From contig JBBMOA010000017.1 of assembly GCA_037954235.1 (NCBI GenBank), positions 16,886,527 to 16,950,526 on the forward strand: DNA of 64,000 nucleotides. The letters are read 5' to 3'. Origin of the DNA: Aulostomus chinensis (taxonomy: Eukaryota > Chordata > Actinopteri > Syngnathiformes > Aulostomidae). The notes under the pieces were generated by a model that searched no databases, was not told where the DNA came from, and was given only the letters and a program-made list of their open reading frames with translations. Shown here in pieces: positions 25,157 through 42,953 of this stretch. The position numbers were made by a program, and so were the translations under genes. Each line of letters begins with the position of its first letter. Within the stretch, counting starts at the first letter, position 1.

Positions 25157-25912
25157 GCTGGGTTTACATGGAGCCTAATATTCCAATTAGAATTGGATTA
25201 GAAGCCCAAACTGAATAAAAATGTTCCATATAAACACCTCAATCCGAATAAAGAGGCCCAAACCGAATGGTATTTCATTCGGTTTCACAGGGGTAGAATA
25301 TTCCTTTTCCCAAACCCATCAGATGTAAAATCTTATCATGTAAACGGTGAAACGGACGTAAATGCGCAGTGACGTTTCCTCACTTGAAAAAAAAGGCGGC
25401 TTCCAAGCAGCAGTGCGCGCAGGACTGGTCTGCGGCAGAGAGTTTATTTTTAATAGAAACCCTTAAAGATCTGAACATTATCGCACGCTTAGACGGTAGG
25501 AAAAAAAGAAATTCTGAACTGTTCAAAAAAGTCCACGTCAAGCTCCACGAAAACGGGCAGCACGGGCCAACTCCGCGAAATGAAAACTAAAAGGCTCCCC
25601 TCTGTACGCCGTCTCCTCTTCCTTGCTTCCAGTAGAAGCGCCTCCGTATCAAGCTTTTGCTTGAATAAATGTGTCAACGCAATCGGAACGACTGTGCTGA
25701 TCACACGATGGACCTCCATCATTGATCAGTCACGTGATGTTTACATCGCTCTGCATGTGACACAGCCGTAAAACGACGGTTCCGATTAAATGAAGTGGCA
25801 CATGTAAAAACCAGATCGGAATAGATCACGTCACATGTAAACAGTAGACCCGAGCTCTTCAATCGGAATAATTTCAATCGGAATGAAGAAAAAGTCTGCA
25901 TGTAAACGTGGC
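25157..25912 (+). mobile_element. Non-autonomous DNA transposon with Myb/SANT-like remnant (PIF/Harbinger-like)
   Basis: A 756-bp element bounded by imperfect terminal inverted repeats (GCTGGGTTTACATGGAG and, reversed, GCCACGTTTACATGCAG; 13 of 17 match) and flanked by TA on both sides. Subterminal copies of TTTACATG and AATCGGAAT recur near both ends, with an 8-bp inverted repeat at 25261-25284. Inside, 25369-25590 reads as a 73-residue frame with the W-S-x-x-E, LDG-x-x-x-RN and KLHENG pattern of the Myb/SANT-like protein carried by PIF/Harbinger elements. It stops where the second half of the domain should continue. No DDE transposase is present. Superfamily is inferred from the Myb-like piece; the 2-bp TA flank is not the usual 3-bp Harbinger duplication. 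Confidence 0.62.
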
Positions 25913-30296
<4,384 letters not shown>

Positions 30297-30392
30297 CTGC
30301 TCTCAACTCTGTCTGCTTGTTTTTTGCTTGTGCATGTCTGTGGCTCAACCTGTCCGGGATGCTCCCACCCCTTTTCTTCTTGCTTTTCCTGG

Positions 30393-30400
30393 CATACACA

Positions 30401-30443
<43 letters not shown>

Positions 30444-30448
30444 ATATA
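30393..30448. repeat. (CA)n microsatellite facing the (GT) tract
   Basis: CA units with two T interruptions, ending in CGTATATA. It is the reverse complement of the GT tract about 100 bases upstream, so the pair could form a long imperfect stem. Confidence 0.95.
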
Positions 30449-31347
30449 AACATGCACGCAGCTCAGGTTTGAGTCGTAAAATCAAACGCTGATTGTGTGA
30501 TCATGGGTAATTGTGTGAGGAGAGGCCATAAAGTCTAAAAAGAGGGTGTATTAGTGTTTTGTGGCTGTGTTTTATGAGAAGGTGTGCTTTTACGTCTGGG
30601 GATGGTTGTGCTGAAAGGTGAGAAGCGAAGGTATCAAAGAGCTGACTTTGTTGTTTAAAGGCAGTCCCCCACCCCACCCCACCCCGCTCCACCCCCCGAG
30701 GTAGACTGCTGCTGAAAGACAATGTTTACGGCCTGCTGATTGACACTGTAAAGGCACCCAGACCCAGGAACTAATTGGAAATGGCACGAAGGAGTCACCC
30801 GTCTTCATGTCTGGAGGACTTCATTACTGATTTAAGATGATTTGAGGTTCACACAAATTAATTCCTCAAAGATTTTTTTGGGGGGAGGGGAAACCTGCTG
30901 AGTGAGTCTCCTTTATTTTTGCTGGCCAGTATAAATATATTTTGACATGCCTGCGGAGAAGTATTGCTTTTTCTGTCAACTGAAACTGAAATTCCCATAT
31001 CCGGAATTAACACGTTTAAACCAACGTCATTCTAACAGGCTGATTTATGTAATGTGCAGAAGTGTATCGGTGCATTTTTCTTCTTTTTATTACCCAATTT
31101 TCCCTGTTTCTTTTCATAAGCACTTTTCAAAACGCTGCTTTCATGTCTGTAGCTTTCTCCTCATGCATGTAGCCTATTAGCATACGTGTAGCCTATTAGC
31201 ATTCAGTCAAGATTAGTTGCTTATCCTTGGTCTGTGACCTCCAGCGTAAACATTAATTGTGCGATACTTTTAAGAGTATGGGTCAGGTTTGTGCTTCGAA
31301 ACATGGTGTTGCATGTGCAAATGATTTATCTACTCAAACCAAGGTTG

Positions 31348-31350
<3 letters not shown>

Positions 31351-31388
<38 letters not shown>
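31351..31388. repeat. (TG)19 microsatellite
   Basis: Nineteen uninterrupted TG units in otherwise unique sequence. Confidence 0.95.
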
Positions 31389-31389
<1 letters not shown>

Positions 31390-32320
31390 AATCTCTTGCT
31401 GTGTATTTACAAATGGACCATTGGCAGGAGGGGTGGGCTACAGGCTGATTTACTGCTGCCACAGGAAAAATGACTGACATGGAGCTTTGAATATTGAGTT
31501 TGGTGGAGGTATGCAAGTGAATTTAAATATGTACCAATTCAAAATTCATGTTCTGCTTTCGTTTAAAATGTCCTTGAGCCAAAGGATACATCATCGTGTA
31601 CATGGAGAGATAAGGGACAAGTGTTTTGCTTGTGTTTCTGATTTTGATTCAACTTCCGAGCCAGGTATTTTGTTTGTGTGTGTGTGAGAGTGTGTGTGTG
31701 TTTGTGAGTGGGTCTTGAGAAAGTTTTGGTGACAAAAAACAGATGGATGACCAGTGAAGTGTGGAGTGAAGATGTTTTTTTCAATACATTCTCAGTTATG
31801 TAAATTCGATTGTGCGTGACTCTATGGATGTCCAGTATCATGAGAAATCAGTTTCACTTCACGACCTCCAATAGAGAAACTCAAACAATATGCCAGGCAT
31901 TGGGTTTATTTCCAGCAGAAAAAAGCAATATATCAAATGTGCTGTGACAACAGGGGGTTCAAGGTTAAAATACAGCTGAATATAAATAAAAAAGTTTCTA
32001 ACGTGCCAGGAAATCCTGGTCTTGTGAGACCGTGCGTTCTCAACAACTCAGAAGTTAAGTTTGCAACTTGAGTGACAGATGCGCTCCTTCAGCCAGCAGA
32101 GTGTTCCAAAATACATCGTGACACCATCACGTTTCAAACCCAGTCAGAAAGACCAGCAAAACCATCTTTTTTACATCAAGAAACTCCACGAATGCAAACG
32201 CCTGTTCTTCTTTAATGACTGTTATTGTGTCTATTGCTGCAATTACTGCACTTACGACTGAGTTTATGCTACTGAGCTTCTGTGCGTCGCTTCAACGGAC
32301 GACATTTCTGACTGCTTTTT

Positions 32321-32412
32321 CATCAAATACAGGAACCGATCAGGAGCTGCGTTACTGCTGGGTGACAGAAGAGACTTTAAAACTCAGTCTAATTTCTCAT
32401 AGTGGTTTTAGA
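32321..32412 (+). repeat. Dispersed repeat, copy B
   Basis: Partner of 4247-4348 at 28 kb distance, 92 versus 102 bases because of small internal deletions. Motifs shared in order are CATCAAAT, GGAACCGATCAGGA, CGTTACTG, TTTCTCATAG and GGTTTTAGA. No ORF. Confidence 0.65.
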
Positions 32413-32487
32413 TATGAGGGGACCAGACCCTAAAGCTGCTCATGTCATGTCATGGATGTCATTCTCCCTAAATAAAAAGAAATGTCA

Positions 32488-32490
<3 letters not shown>

Positions 32491-32534
<44 letters not shown>
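32491..32534. repeat. (TG)22 microsatellite
   Basis: Twenty-two pure TG units, 79 bases after dispersed repeat copy B. The sequence after it repeats GAGACACAAAT twice. Confidence 0.95.
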
Positions 32535-32536
<2 letters not shown>

Positions 32537-33350
32537 ACACAAATGATTGTGAATATGTGAGACACAAATTCACTTTCTGCCCTCTTTTCTACACAGACTT
32601 CCAAGAAAAAAAAATTGAGTCCAGTTGCACGACAAAGCAATAGTATAACTAGACCCAAACAAGTCTTTTCTTTGTGCCGCGTCTCTTGTAGCACACAGCC
32701 GCAGTTTACTTTCTGATTAGTTCGCTTTATGATCCCGCTTTCAGACAAACTTCTCTGATGTCCTTTTTCCTTCCTCTGTAAGCTCCTCAGATCATTTCCA
32801 GGCTCTTGCATCCAATAATATTTGGTCGAGCATACAAACATGCTGGCGTGGTGAGGTGAGTCAGTCAGTCAATCTTTCATTAGGACCGAGGTGAACGGGG
32901 TCGCACGCCACTCCTTCACAGCCCAAGACAAGCAGCACATCTGCTACAGGGTTGATGGTTGGAATGATAATGCCTTCTTCTCTTCTTTCTCCTCTGTCGT
33001 CTTTCTTTATTCCCCCTCTCTCACTCTCTGTCTCCTACTTTTTTTTTAAACCTGTCTCTCAGTCTACCTTCCTCTCTCATCAGGAAGCTGCGGAGGGATC
33101 GGGCGGTAGTGTTGTGTGGGAGGGTGATTATTTGTGATCTGCAGACTCAAATTTGACCTTTTCCGTGTTATCCCTCAGATTGAAACCAACACTTGCGGAC
33201 TCGCCTCTTATCCTGCTTCCTGTCTTTTCGTTTGACTTTTTTTTGTTTTTCCTTAATGTTTCATACATAGTTTGTCAAGAAGGGATGTCTGACCACATGC
33301 CTGCAGTAATTGCCCTTTCCCAGTAGTAATCCATAGCAGGTTTGAGGTTT

Positions 33351-33351
<1 letters not shown>

Positions 33352-33406
<55 letters not shown>

Positions 33407-33407
33407 C
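33352..33407. repeat. (GT)n(GC)n microsatellite
   Basis: About 23 GT units continuing into CGCGCGCG without breaking the purine-pyrimidine alternation: a second Z-DNA-type tract like that at 30168. Confidence 0.95.
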
Positions 33408-34935
33408 TCTTGCACGGGTGTATGATGTTAGGAAATGAGGATTATAATTACAGGTGCAGCCATTTTAAGAGGACCATAAAAAGGGATAACTGATCTTAAA
33501 TTGTAGACTTACTGCATTACTAATTGGTTTTAGGGACATCAGGAAACTGCAGTTTGGCTATAAAACAATGGCTCTTATAGATACAGTATGAGCCGGATTA
33601 TTTTAATCAGTACGCATACTTTTCAAATTATTATAATCAGCGAGAATACCAGCCGAGTTTGGTTGATAGCATCGGATAATTCAGACTATCTGTTCACTTT
33701 TAGCTGTAAAACAAACGTATTGTTCCTTTTTGAGCTGTGCACCATCCAAAACAAATGAGACCAAGTTGTGTGCAATTTACTGTGTTGTCACATAGCGAGG
33801 GCCGACACCTCTCTCTCTCTTCCCCTCTCTCTCTTCCCCTCTCTCTCTCCTGCCCCCCTCTCTTTCTGCGTGCTTTGCTGTCACAGCAGTTGCTGTCAGT
33901 TTGAGCACTGCCTGCCCCCAAATATAATAGGGTTTTCTTGACTGCCTCCCCAGGGATTGACTGGCGGTGAAGAATTCACCATGGCTCATTTGGAGCGGTG
34001 CAGGGACGGCCTTCATAAAACTAGCTCCTCTGTGTCTCCAGGCAGGTCTGCAGCAGCATTCCACAGAAGGTGTTAGTTTCACTGATAATACTTTTCATGG
34101 AAGGACAGCACGCAGGTTTACCGCGTCGTCCAATGCGTCTCCCTGTTCTGTCGGCGGCACATGTCACGAGGCTGGAGGAGCAGACTGCGCTGTCATCAAC
34201 AGGGTTGAGAATGAGTGCATATATATGTATTTATATAATATATATCAGTGAGATGTGTCTGAGTAGCACCGTTGTTCTGCATCCATAAGTGACATTGTCA
34301 TTATGCAGCGATAAAAAACAGCAACAATGATGTCATGACTAAGACATGACTCCACTTTTCTTCCTCCTGTCTGTTTTCACTTTCTTTGGTGGCCTCTTCT
34401 CTTTCGGCTGTAGTGCATCCATGTATTTTAAGGCACATTTTGAAGTATTGGATTTGAAAAAGGTTTGTTCCCCCCCCCCCCCCTCTTATTTGTGGTGGGT
34501 GTTTTTTTTCAAATAAGGACAAATACGCCAAGCGGAAGATGGAAAGTCCTCGTTTCAAATGAGCTCTGATGCAGCGAATCTTGAACTGACCAGCTTCTTC
34601 CGCTGTGACTCCAGACATCAAGAAAGATGTCTCATACTCGCTGTCAGGACAGAACAATTGCAACTTTCCCAAATGAAAGCGTTCCCTCCAGATGTTTTCA
34701 CCGAATCTGTCTCCCTCGAATTGATTTGGCCGAACGCCGCCTTCACAGGTGAAAATACACAATGTTTATTCCCCTTTATTTCCTCATCTTTTACCAGCAT
34801 TTACTTTTTTTTGGTAACATTTCACAAAAGTTCACTGTGAAACTCACTTGTACTCACACAGTGAAATAGAAGCAGCTTCCTGGTGGTTCTCACCTCTCTT
34901 CAGTTAAAACCTCCAGATGATTGTTCTCACCCTGG

Positions 34936-34943
34936 TGGTAGTA

Positions 34944-34975
<32 letters not shown>

Positions 34976-34976
34976 T
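34936..34976. repeat. (GTA)n trinucleotide repeat
   Basis: About 13 GTA units with one AGA interruption. It reads as poly-Val or poly-Ser in fortuitous frames. Confidence 0.93.
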
Positions 34977-35165
34977 GTACGCTTTTGGCAATTCAGTTTT
35001 GTACATCACCTGAGTTTCTTTCCCTGCCTTCATCTAACCATGTTCTCCTCAAGGAAGCCCTGTATCTCCTTTTCATCTTGTTTTTCCATCCTCGATCACA
35101 CCACAGAAGTCTGTCTGTCCTGCTCATCTCCAGCTAGCCTCCTGAACCTCACCTGCTCGCTCACG

Positions 35166-35199
<34 letters not shown>

Positions 35200-35519
35200 G
35201 CCTCAGCTGTGTTGAGTTTACAGTAAATATCACTTTTTATCCGCTCAAAGTCTGACTATGAATCGCATCCACAGAAAACTCTGCTTTAAAAAACTGATCC
35301 ATCACATCACCCAGTTTGTCTCGGTGATTTTAATTATGGAACGCATCATATCGCATCGTCACATATTCGTGTTGGATTTGACTTGCCCGTTAATCCTTTG
35401 ACTTTCTTGAGCTCTGGATCCTGGTCCTCATCCTTCTACATACCTATTGTCTCACCTGGTGTGATATTCATCGGCGACTCACTTTCATAATTCAAAACCA
35501 CATCTTTAGGCACACAATG

Positions 35520-35521
<2 letters not shown>

Positions 35522-35582
<61 letters not shown>
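35522..35582. repeat. (CA)n microsatellite
   Basis: About 30 CA units without interruption. Confidence 0.95.
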
Positions 35583-35585
<3 letters not shown>

Positions 35586-36424
35586 CTTCACACTGCCTAA
35601 CCACAGGCCAGTATCTGTGGTATGAGAGGTTCTTGTTGCTAGACAGCTGCATGCCTCGGCCTCTTCACAGCGGTCTACTGAGCTCCGAGGAGCTTGACAA
35701 AGAGGCTTAAAGTCCTCCCTAAGTCTCCAGCCCCTAGGTCGTCTGCATACCCCGAACCCAGCTCTGGATAAGGCCTGAATGCAAGTTTAGCAGCTATGGT
35801 TACACCCCGGCAGACCCCTGCCGCCTGCTCTCACTTGCATTACCATTTTTTCCTTGAACTGCTTCAGTCTTATAGCCCGGCAACAGGTTTCTCTGGTGCT
35901 CTCCTCTTATTTCATAACACGATGAAAGAACTGACAGACATACTGCTGCTACCGAGCGACTCGTACTAGTTTTTCCCTTATGGGAATGTGTGGGTGTGCA
36001 TGAACATGTACATCTGTATTTGTTGCTGAGGTTTGTGTACAGACGGAGGCATCATCATGTCCTTTGACAGTGATCTGAATCTGCATTCTTCCTCTGTATG
36101 TTTTTTTCCCTGTTTGTTTATTTATTTAATGCCTTGCAATGGAGGAGTGACACACTGCCCACTGTGTTTCTTTGCTGGTGACCTACTCTACTGGGACGGC
36201 CTGTGACAAAGCTGCTGTGAAGACAACTGGAGGGCCTGTTATGGATATAGATAATAAATACAAGCACATAGAAATAGATGGCACAAGTGTGTGTGTGTGT
36301 CTGTGTCTGTGTGTCTGTCTGTCTGTCCGTCTGTGTGTGCGCAGAGCTAAAGGCCTAGCGTATAGGCAATGAGAAACTACTGCAGACATTTCAGTAAATG
36401 AGGGAGGTATGTGTATATGTTCAT

Positions 36425-36426
<2 letters not shown>

Positions 36427-36468
<42 letters not shown>
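36427..36468. repeat. (GT)21 microsatellite
   Basis: Pure GT run. It creates long but meaningless open frames on both strands together with the GA tract at 36580-36610 and the CT tract at 36764-36782. Confidence 0.95.
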
Positions 36469-36469
<1 letters not shown>

Positions 36470-37999
36470 CTATACTGGGCCAGTTTGTACCTGTGTGTAT
36501 TTCATTTGTGAGTGTGTGCATGTGTGGGAGGTGGTATTCAATGTCGGCAGCTGGAAGTACTCAAAGCTGCTGCTGCAGAGAACGAGAGAGAGAGGGAGAG
36601 AGAGAAAGAGTGAAAGAGAAGAGACGCCTGCACAAGAAAGAGAGGCTAAGAGAGGTACCAGCACAGGCTCCCTCTTTACAGGGGCTGAGCTCTTGCAGAG
36701 TGAAAGCCCCTATAGAAAGAAAGCAGGGTCATCTCAACAGCGCAGAAGGCTTGCACACACACACTCTCTCTCTCTCTCTCTCCCTCCCTCTCCCATACAC
36801 ACACTGGAGCAGAACACCAGGGCCAGCGTGAGTGCACAGCAGTCCTCCTCAGGAAGCAGGTCTTGTTTAGACTTACAGCTCTGTGCAAAGAATAATAAGA
36901 ACCAGGACAATGTTGGTACAGACATGCAACACTCCATCGTCAGCCTTTTATGTCTGCAGAATCTCCCTCTTCACTCGGTCAGATACCCCCTTTGTGCTAT
37001 ATTGTAGATGAAAGAGGATTAGGCATACCTATGTTATGGTCAGTGCCCAGGCTCCCACCCGTTGATGCCAAACAGTCAGATGAAAGTTGTTTTTTTTGTT
37101 TTTTTGAATCTCGCTGCAGGTATTTTGCCATGCTCCTCCTGGAGGTTCTTTCGATCTCCCCTTTTATTTTATTTTTTTTTGAGGGGGGGGGGGACCCTTG
37201 TCTTTTCCTCTTTTCTTCTTTTCTTTTCCTTTTTTTTTTTTTACTACTCTGTAAGAAGGTAATGAAGGGGAACCAAGTTACTGGGCTAAGGAGTGCAGAG
37301 GCTGTGATTTTCACTGTGAAATGTTAAAAAGTTACAGTGCACAGCTGAACTTGTATATTCAAGCGGATTTGGCAGAGTTACAACTCCCCAGCTAAGCCCA
37401 CATGTTTCAAAGTTTCAAACTTAACAGCAAAAGGAACAGGTGTCTAAGACAAGGCTTCTGCTCTTCTTGGAAATATGTGTTTTGTGCGTTATGCACTGAC
37501 CTTCTCTTCTTTCGGTCATATTAAAACAGGTCAGCCAGTCTTTGGGCATCTTCCCTTTTTTTATCTCCCTTTTTTTCTCTCCCCTTGCAATGTAATGGAC
37601 ACCTCTATTTTTGTGGGAGGAAACACAGTCCTGTACTTCTCTCTGACAGAAACATCAGTGAATCAACCCAGTGATTTCAGTGGGTCATTCTGGAAGATTC
37701 TGTTACCTTTCAACGAGCAGAGCGGGCCCCCAGGCTGAGGCCAGGGAGAGGCCGGGGGAATATGGGGAGACAAAGAGAGAAGAGGGCAAAAAAAACAAAA
37801 GACAACAAAACATGGGGACTGAGGTATGAGATGGGCAATTTTTTCTTCGATATGAGTAAAATAGGAAGAAATAAAAGTAGAAACAAAGCAGGAGCGTTAA
37901 TCAGGGAGGGAGAATGGGAGTGTGTAGCAGGGCAGGAGGAATGATCTTGAGAAAGAGAGACCGTGTGAGAGTACTCAACTCAGTGGAAATCCTCGAGTT

Positions 38000-38560
38000 C
38001 ATACCGTGTTCCAATCAAAGTCCATTGACCTGACAGGCCTGTGACAAATTATCCCAGCAGCTCTACATATGACTCAATCAGCATGGCGGATAGCTTTCTG
38101 ATGAGCAATAGGTCCCCTCGTATATCAGCCAAATCACCCCCTGATGACTGCATCAACACGCAGCCTACACTTCTCTAAGTGGAAGGTGAAGGGGGGGCGG
38201 GGGGGGGGGGGGCTTGAAATCAACTCTCACACAGGTACCTGTTGTGTAAAGTGCACCTTTGGACCCGTGATGCGCTACATTTTTTTTCCCCCTGCTTTCT
38301 TCACAATGAGTTGAGATTAAAAGTTCAAGTCTTGAACTTGACGTCGAGACATCTTTCAAGTAGAATGTGCGTCTTCAAACTTGTTGCTTGAGAGGCGATT
38401 GCCTGCATATCCCATGGATGAAAGAACATGTGTGTACATTCCAGAGGAAAATTCATCCATAGGGAGAGTAATAATAGGCATCAAGTTGAGTGCTGTAGGG
38501 ATGATGTATTTTCTAGCGGAACCTGAAAATTAGCATCATGGGTTCCCTTGACCAGAAGGG
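38000..38560. promoter_or_regulatory. Candidate conserved non-coding block
   Basis: Unique stretches at 38000-38150 (CCAATCAAAG, CCATTGACCTGACAGG, ACAAATTATCCC) and 38390-38560 (GGAAAATTCATCC, AGTAATAATAGGC, AAAATTAGCATCATG), separated by a G-run at 38190-38212. Confidence 0.3.
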
Positions 38561-39709
38561 CTTTTTTTTAAACTTTGGATTTGGATTATTACAGAAAATA
38601 AACCCTGTCAGCAAAAGTTTATGAGACATGCACCATTTCATGAGTTTTAATTCTTAACTGCAGTCGCGACAAGTACAAAGCTAATGTTAGTCCTTGAGGG
38701 AACTTCTATTTGTTTTACCAGGGACAGTGCACATTGATCAACATGTCCACAGTATAAATGTGCCAGAGTAGGTTAAATGGCACATTTTCAATCGCACTCC
38801 CTAGCTGTTACCACGACATCCTCCTGCCTCCCCAACGTGTTCAACATGATGACATTTAATGTCCTCAACACCTTGGTATAGCTATTTGTTAGCGACTGCC
38901 TTTTTACAGACGTCTAAAAGCTTCAACATGAACGAGTTAAGTATATATTGATATATTTTCTTGTACAGAACATGAAGATATGTTATGCTTCTGTCAAACA
39001 CTGACCTTATTTCTGACTTTTAAGCAAAAACCCACTGAAAAGACCGATGGAGACTTGCTAACTGTTTGTTAAACAATGCTAATTTACAGGTTTTAGCACT
39101 CATTCCTGTGCCATACAGAGAAAATACTGAATGAAAAAAGAAGAAGAAGAAAAAAACAGGGAATTCACTTCATCTTCTCTAAGCACGGCAGCCACACAGT
39201 TGCTGGTTAGATGTTGAGGCTGTGAGGTTGAGTTTGAACCTCTGTTAGCTCTCCATTACATAATGTCTAGATTGAATGGATATTGGATGCCACCACATCA
39301 AGCAGAGTCCCATCTGTGGCTGCAGGGTAGATACACACCAATCACACATGAGAGACAACCCAGAGGACACCTGATATGCCGGTCGTAGGCAAGTGGATGG
39401 ATTTACTCCGTAGAAGCCAACAGACCTTGCGGAGCTTTGAGCCCTGAGTAGTGAACATCTGAAGGCCCGCCTCCTCTCTTGTAATTGAAAGTGCACTCAC
39501 CAGCAGAGCAGCAAGAATGTGTATATATATATATCTTGCTTGAAAGATTCTCCCAGAGGGTGTCTATGGGGTGTTTCATTTTAAGTTGCTATCTGTCACA
39601 TGAGCAAACTAATCAGAGAGACAGATGAAAGGTGTGGGGCAGAGGAGGGGTCAGCAACTCAGTGATGGCTTCCTCTGATGGCTGGGTGACCCCTCACCTC
39701 TGCTAGAGG

Positions 39710-39850
39710 ATCCTGGGTAAGGGATAAGCCATGTGTGATGATGAAACTAGAGTGTTAGCTCCTGAGGCAGTGATGACTTAACCCAACCTCCACATTGAGG
39801 CTCCCGCATTTATGCAAATACTGTTTGATTAGGAAATGGTTACGCTACTT
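39710..39850. promoter_or_regulatory. Candidate regulatory element with POU octamer
   Basis: Unique sequence with ATGATGACTTAACCC-like words and a perfect octamer ATGCAAAT (39812-39819) followed by TGTTTGATTAGG. Confidence 0.3.
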
Positions 39851-41099
39851 GTAGCTTTAGTCCGCTTTTGCCCGTTACGTGTAGACGTAGTCACCCAGTT
39901 GGATATTTATAATCTTCCTTGTCATGTCAACATCGCTGCTATTAATCATTTAAGCGCCGTATTATATGAACACAAAAGCGAGCGCGGCCTCCAAACTTGG
40001 ATCCACACGCACCAAGTGGTCGGAGGTCACCTGCAACGTCTGTGACTTCTTAAAATCCTGGCTACAAATTTAACCTGTCCGTCTTCAAGCAGCGCTGAAA
40101 AACATTTCATTTGGCGTTTGATTTGCAAAAAAAAAAAAAAAAAAAAGTTCTAACAAGTCATTGTAGACCAACAGATATGTAAGTTTTATGGTTCATCAAC
40201 TTCACCTATTACAAAGGTCTCTTTTGCAATTCACATCAGTACCTTCTAAATAACTGCAGGTGGTTTTTCTAAACGTAGCACCTACCTTGATGTTTAATTC
40301 TGTTTCATTTATTTTTATGTTCCTAAATAAATTGAACTTTTTCCAATGAATAAACATATTTTGCTCAAGTCAGACAGATTAAACAGTGTTTGTAAAAATC
40401 TGAATTTTACCTGTTTGTCTCATTAAGTAAATCACACCAAACTGTTAACTTCTAAACCGAGCCATGCTTTCACTCGGTGTGCATTGTTACACCCCTACTG
40501 AGCCAAGCAGGCACCACCAGACGATGGCTATATTTACCTGCATCATGTTAGAACAAGCCTCACTTGAAACAAACAAGCCTTATATTTTGGATGAGCAGTG
40601 GGATACACCAACAACAGCCCGGGTCAGGAAGTTCAACACCATGATCAGTTTACTGTCACAGCAGCGTTTTCCACACTGCTAGCCAAATGAAGCGTCCTAT
40701 TTATCCAAATACACCTCTTGCGGCAGTGGAGCTGTAAAAAGTTAAAAGACGCCTCCCCACTGAACCGAAAGTGGCTTTTCACTGGCTTTCTTCTCAGCGT
40801 GGATGCGGTATGAACTTAACGCTCGACTGAGAGAACATCAGACTGTTTATGGTTTATTAATTGTTTCTTAGGGAGTGTCAGTCCAAGCCTGACCTGCTGT
40901 TAACCACCATATAAAACATCCATATGTGCACAACATCTGGGGGCTTCTAAGTAAACAATACTATGAAATATACTTTCAACATGTTAAGTTTTTTTGGCTC
41001 AAGCAGGAGGCATGTCTGCCTCTGCAGCTGCTTGGCCTTTTTAACTCCCTCCCTCATGTCGGCACATGTCCACTGTCCTGGGGGGGAGCGGTGCCAAAA

Positions 41100-41220
41100 A
41101 ACGACCACTGTGTTCAATTATATTTCAGTAATTATGGCTGATACACATTAATCAAATCTAATAATCAATTTTCAACGGCATATGGTCGGCAGGGCTTTGC
41201 TGTCAAGAGGAGAATAAATG
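41100..41220. promoter_or_regulatory. Candidate homeodomain-rich element
   Basis: Dense TAAT/ATTA cores (CAATTATATTTCAGTAATTATGG, ACATTAATCAAATCTAATAATC) in unique sequence, then a TTTGCTGTCAAGAGG segment. Confidence 0.3.
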
Positions 41221-41376
41221 CAGAATACTTGTGCGTGCTAGAAAGTATGCTGAATTCAAGAATATATCAAGTTAAAATGTTATAATCAAGTTGTAAATTA
41301 CCATAAATGTAATTTAAATGCCTGTTTGGGTTTACAGATGCAGACCAGTGTGGTAGACAGCTGGATGAGATGTGTC

Positions 41377-41378
<2 letters not shown>

Positions 41379-41416
<38 letters not shown>
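41379..41416. repeat. (TG)19 microsatellite
   Basis: Nineteen TG units ending in GTATAAAAC. Confidence 0.95.
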
Positions 41417-41417
<1 letters not shown>

Positions 41418-42919
41418 TATAAAACACAGAGGTTAGAATTAAATTCTGATGTCATTAAAGTCTGGCTGGGTATCACATTATTTACATGATGTAACCTTCC
41501 TCTGCCAGGATGTGTCACTCAGGACTCCATCTGCTGTAAGTGCTGCTTGCTTGTGTGTGTGTGTGTGTATGCCAAGATACTGCAGCAGGCCACTAATACG
41601 TGACCTAAGTGATGGCCTAAAGCTGTCAGCTGTTACCTTTGGGAAGAAGGGGACAGATAAACTACTGATTATCTGTTGCAGTCACCCACAAATGCTAGTG
41701 ACAATATGCCAAAAGAGAGTCTTCCGTGTGTGTGTGTGTGTGTGTGTGGGGGGGGGGGGGTGCTGTATATATACTACCTCAGTTTTGAGAGACACTTTTG
41801 CTTTCACAACACTTTTTTTCTGTTTCCATGCTACTGTTAAGCCGCGTGGTTCACAGTAGATTTTTAAACTGTTTTTATCAGATACATCATTTCCAAGGAT
41901 GCTGGTTCATCTCCTGCAACTGGAAACAACTTGTGTCCAGTTATTCTTTTACTTTTATGAATTGTTCTTGAGACTTTTTTCTGTCAGAGCTTTGGTTTTG
42001 TTTTATACTATTCTTTCATCTCCATTCTTTTTATATCTTCCATGAATGGGGCTTCGTCCTTGACAACACCTGTGCACCAGGCCTATATCCAATACTTCTA
42101 CCATCTCATCCACGTCTGTCTTAAAGCTTCTTCCGTTCCAATATAATCAAACAGGAAGGCACACGTTTCCTGTCTTTGCTCCATATGGGATGGAGGGTAG
42201 AACGTCAATATAAATACATGTCGCTGGAACCTTCCTTCTGACTGTATTCTGCTCCCACACTCATCTCCCTCTCTAATCCTCTCCATCTTTGTTTTTCTTT
42301 TTACCTCTTTGATCACCAGCGTGCGCCAATTTATGAATCACAAAAACTAATTACTTGATTAGAATTAAATTTTGAGTAAAATTAGATATTGTGGGACAAG
42401 CGATTGAGTTGTGGAGGTGATCTGGATCCTGACGACTGTTCCAGGCATTAGCAGGATTGATTCATGAGGGTCTCATAGATGCATTTAAATCAAATTTCTT
42501 GAGTTTCTATCAAGTGGTTAAGAAGAATATTTTGGCCAACTTGATCTGAGTGTGATATCCCAGAAAAGGTCAAAGGATATTTTGACGAAATTCATTGCGG
42601 CCATGAGAGAGATAAGTTTTTGGCTTCTGGAGATGGTATCATTTTCTTGATCTCAGTATTTTTTCTTTTGGATAATGTATCAACAGTTTTTTGCATCTCT
42701 GTCGCCTCCTGGCAGAGCGATCGGCTCTCCGAATGTTTTTTAGTTTATGCTTTTACGCTCACTTTCAAGAGAACTTTCCTACATGTGCGTCTCCTTGATC
42801 TGAAAGCTCCAAGGTTCTTGTTTTGGTGTCCACCGTTAGCTCAAGGAGCTAATTGCGTTCAAGCAACATCACAGTGTGACATGATGACTGCTAACACCAT
42901 CATTTGGTAGAACACACAA

Positions 42920-42953
<34 letters not shown>

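Larger units (their letters stand above)
30449..37999. other. Non-coding stretch with many microsatellites
   Basis: Apart from the listed TG, CA and GTA tracts and dispersed repeat copy B, it carries CT/TC runs (33810-33852, 35165-35198), C run (34470-34484), a GA run (36580-36610) and poly-T or G runs (37167-37240). A 198-residue open frame at 36411-37007 is microsatellite-derived. No gene. Confidence 0.65.

Noticed and set aside
36411..37007. 198-residue open reading frame
   Set aside because: It is built from GT, GA and CT microsatellites (runs of Val/Cys, Glu/Arg, Ser/Leu) with no domain; low-complexity artefact.
39245..39496. Minus-strand 83-residue frame that looked LINE-like
   Set aside because: I could not align it with any reverse-transcriptase motif; left unassigned.
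42410..42620. Possible old MITE fragment
   Set aside because: Its phrasing resembles some fish repeats, but no inverted ends or second copy in the window supports it.
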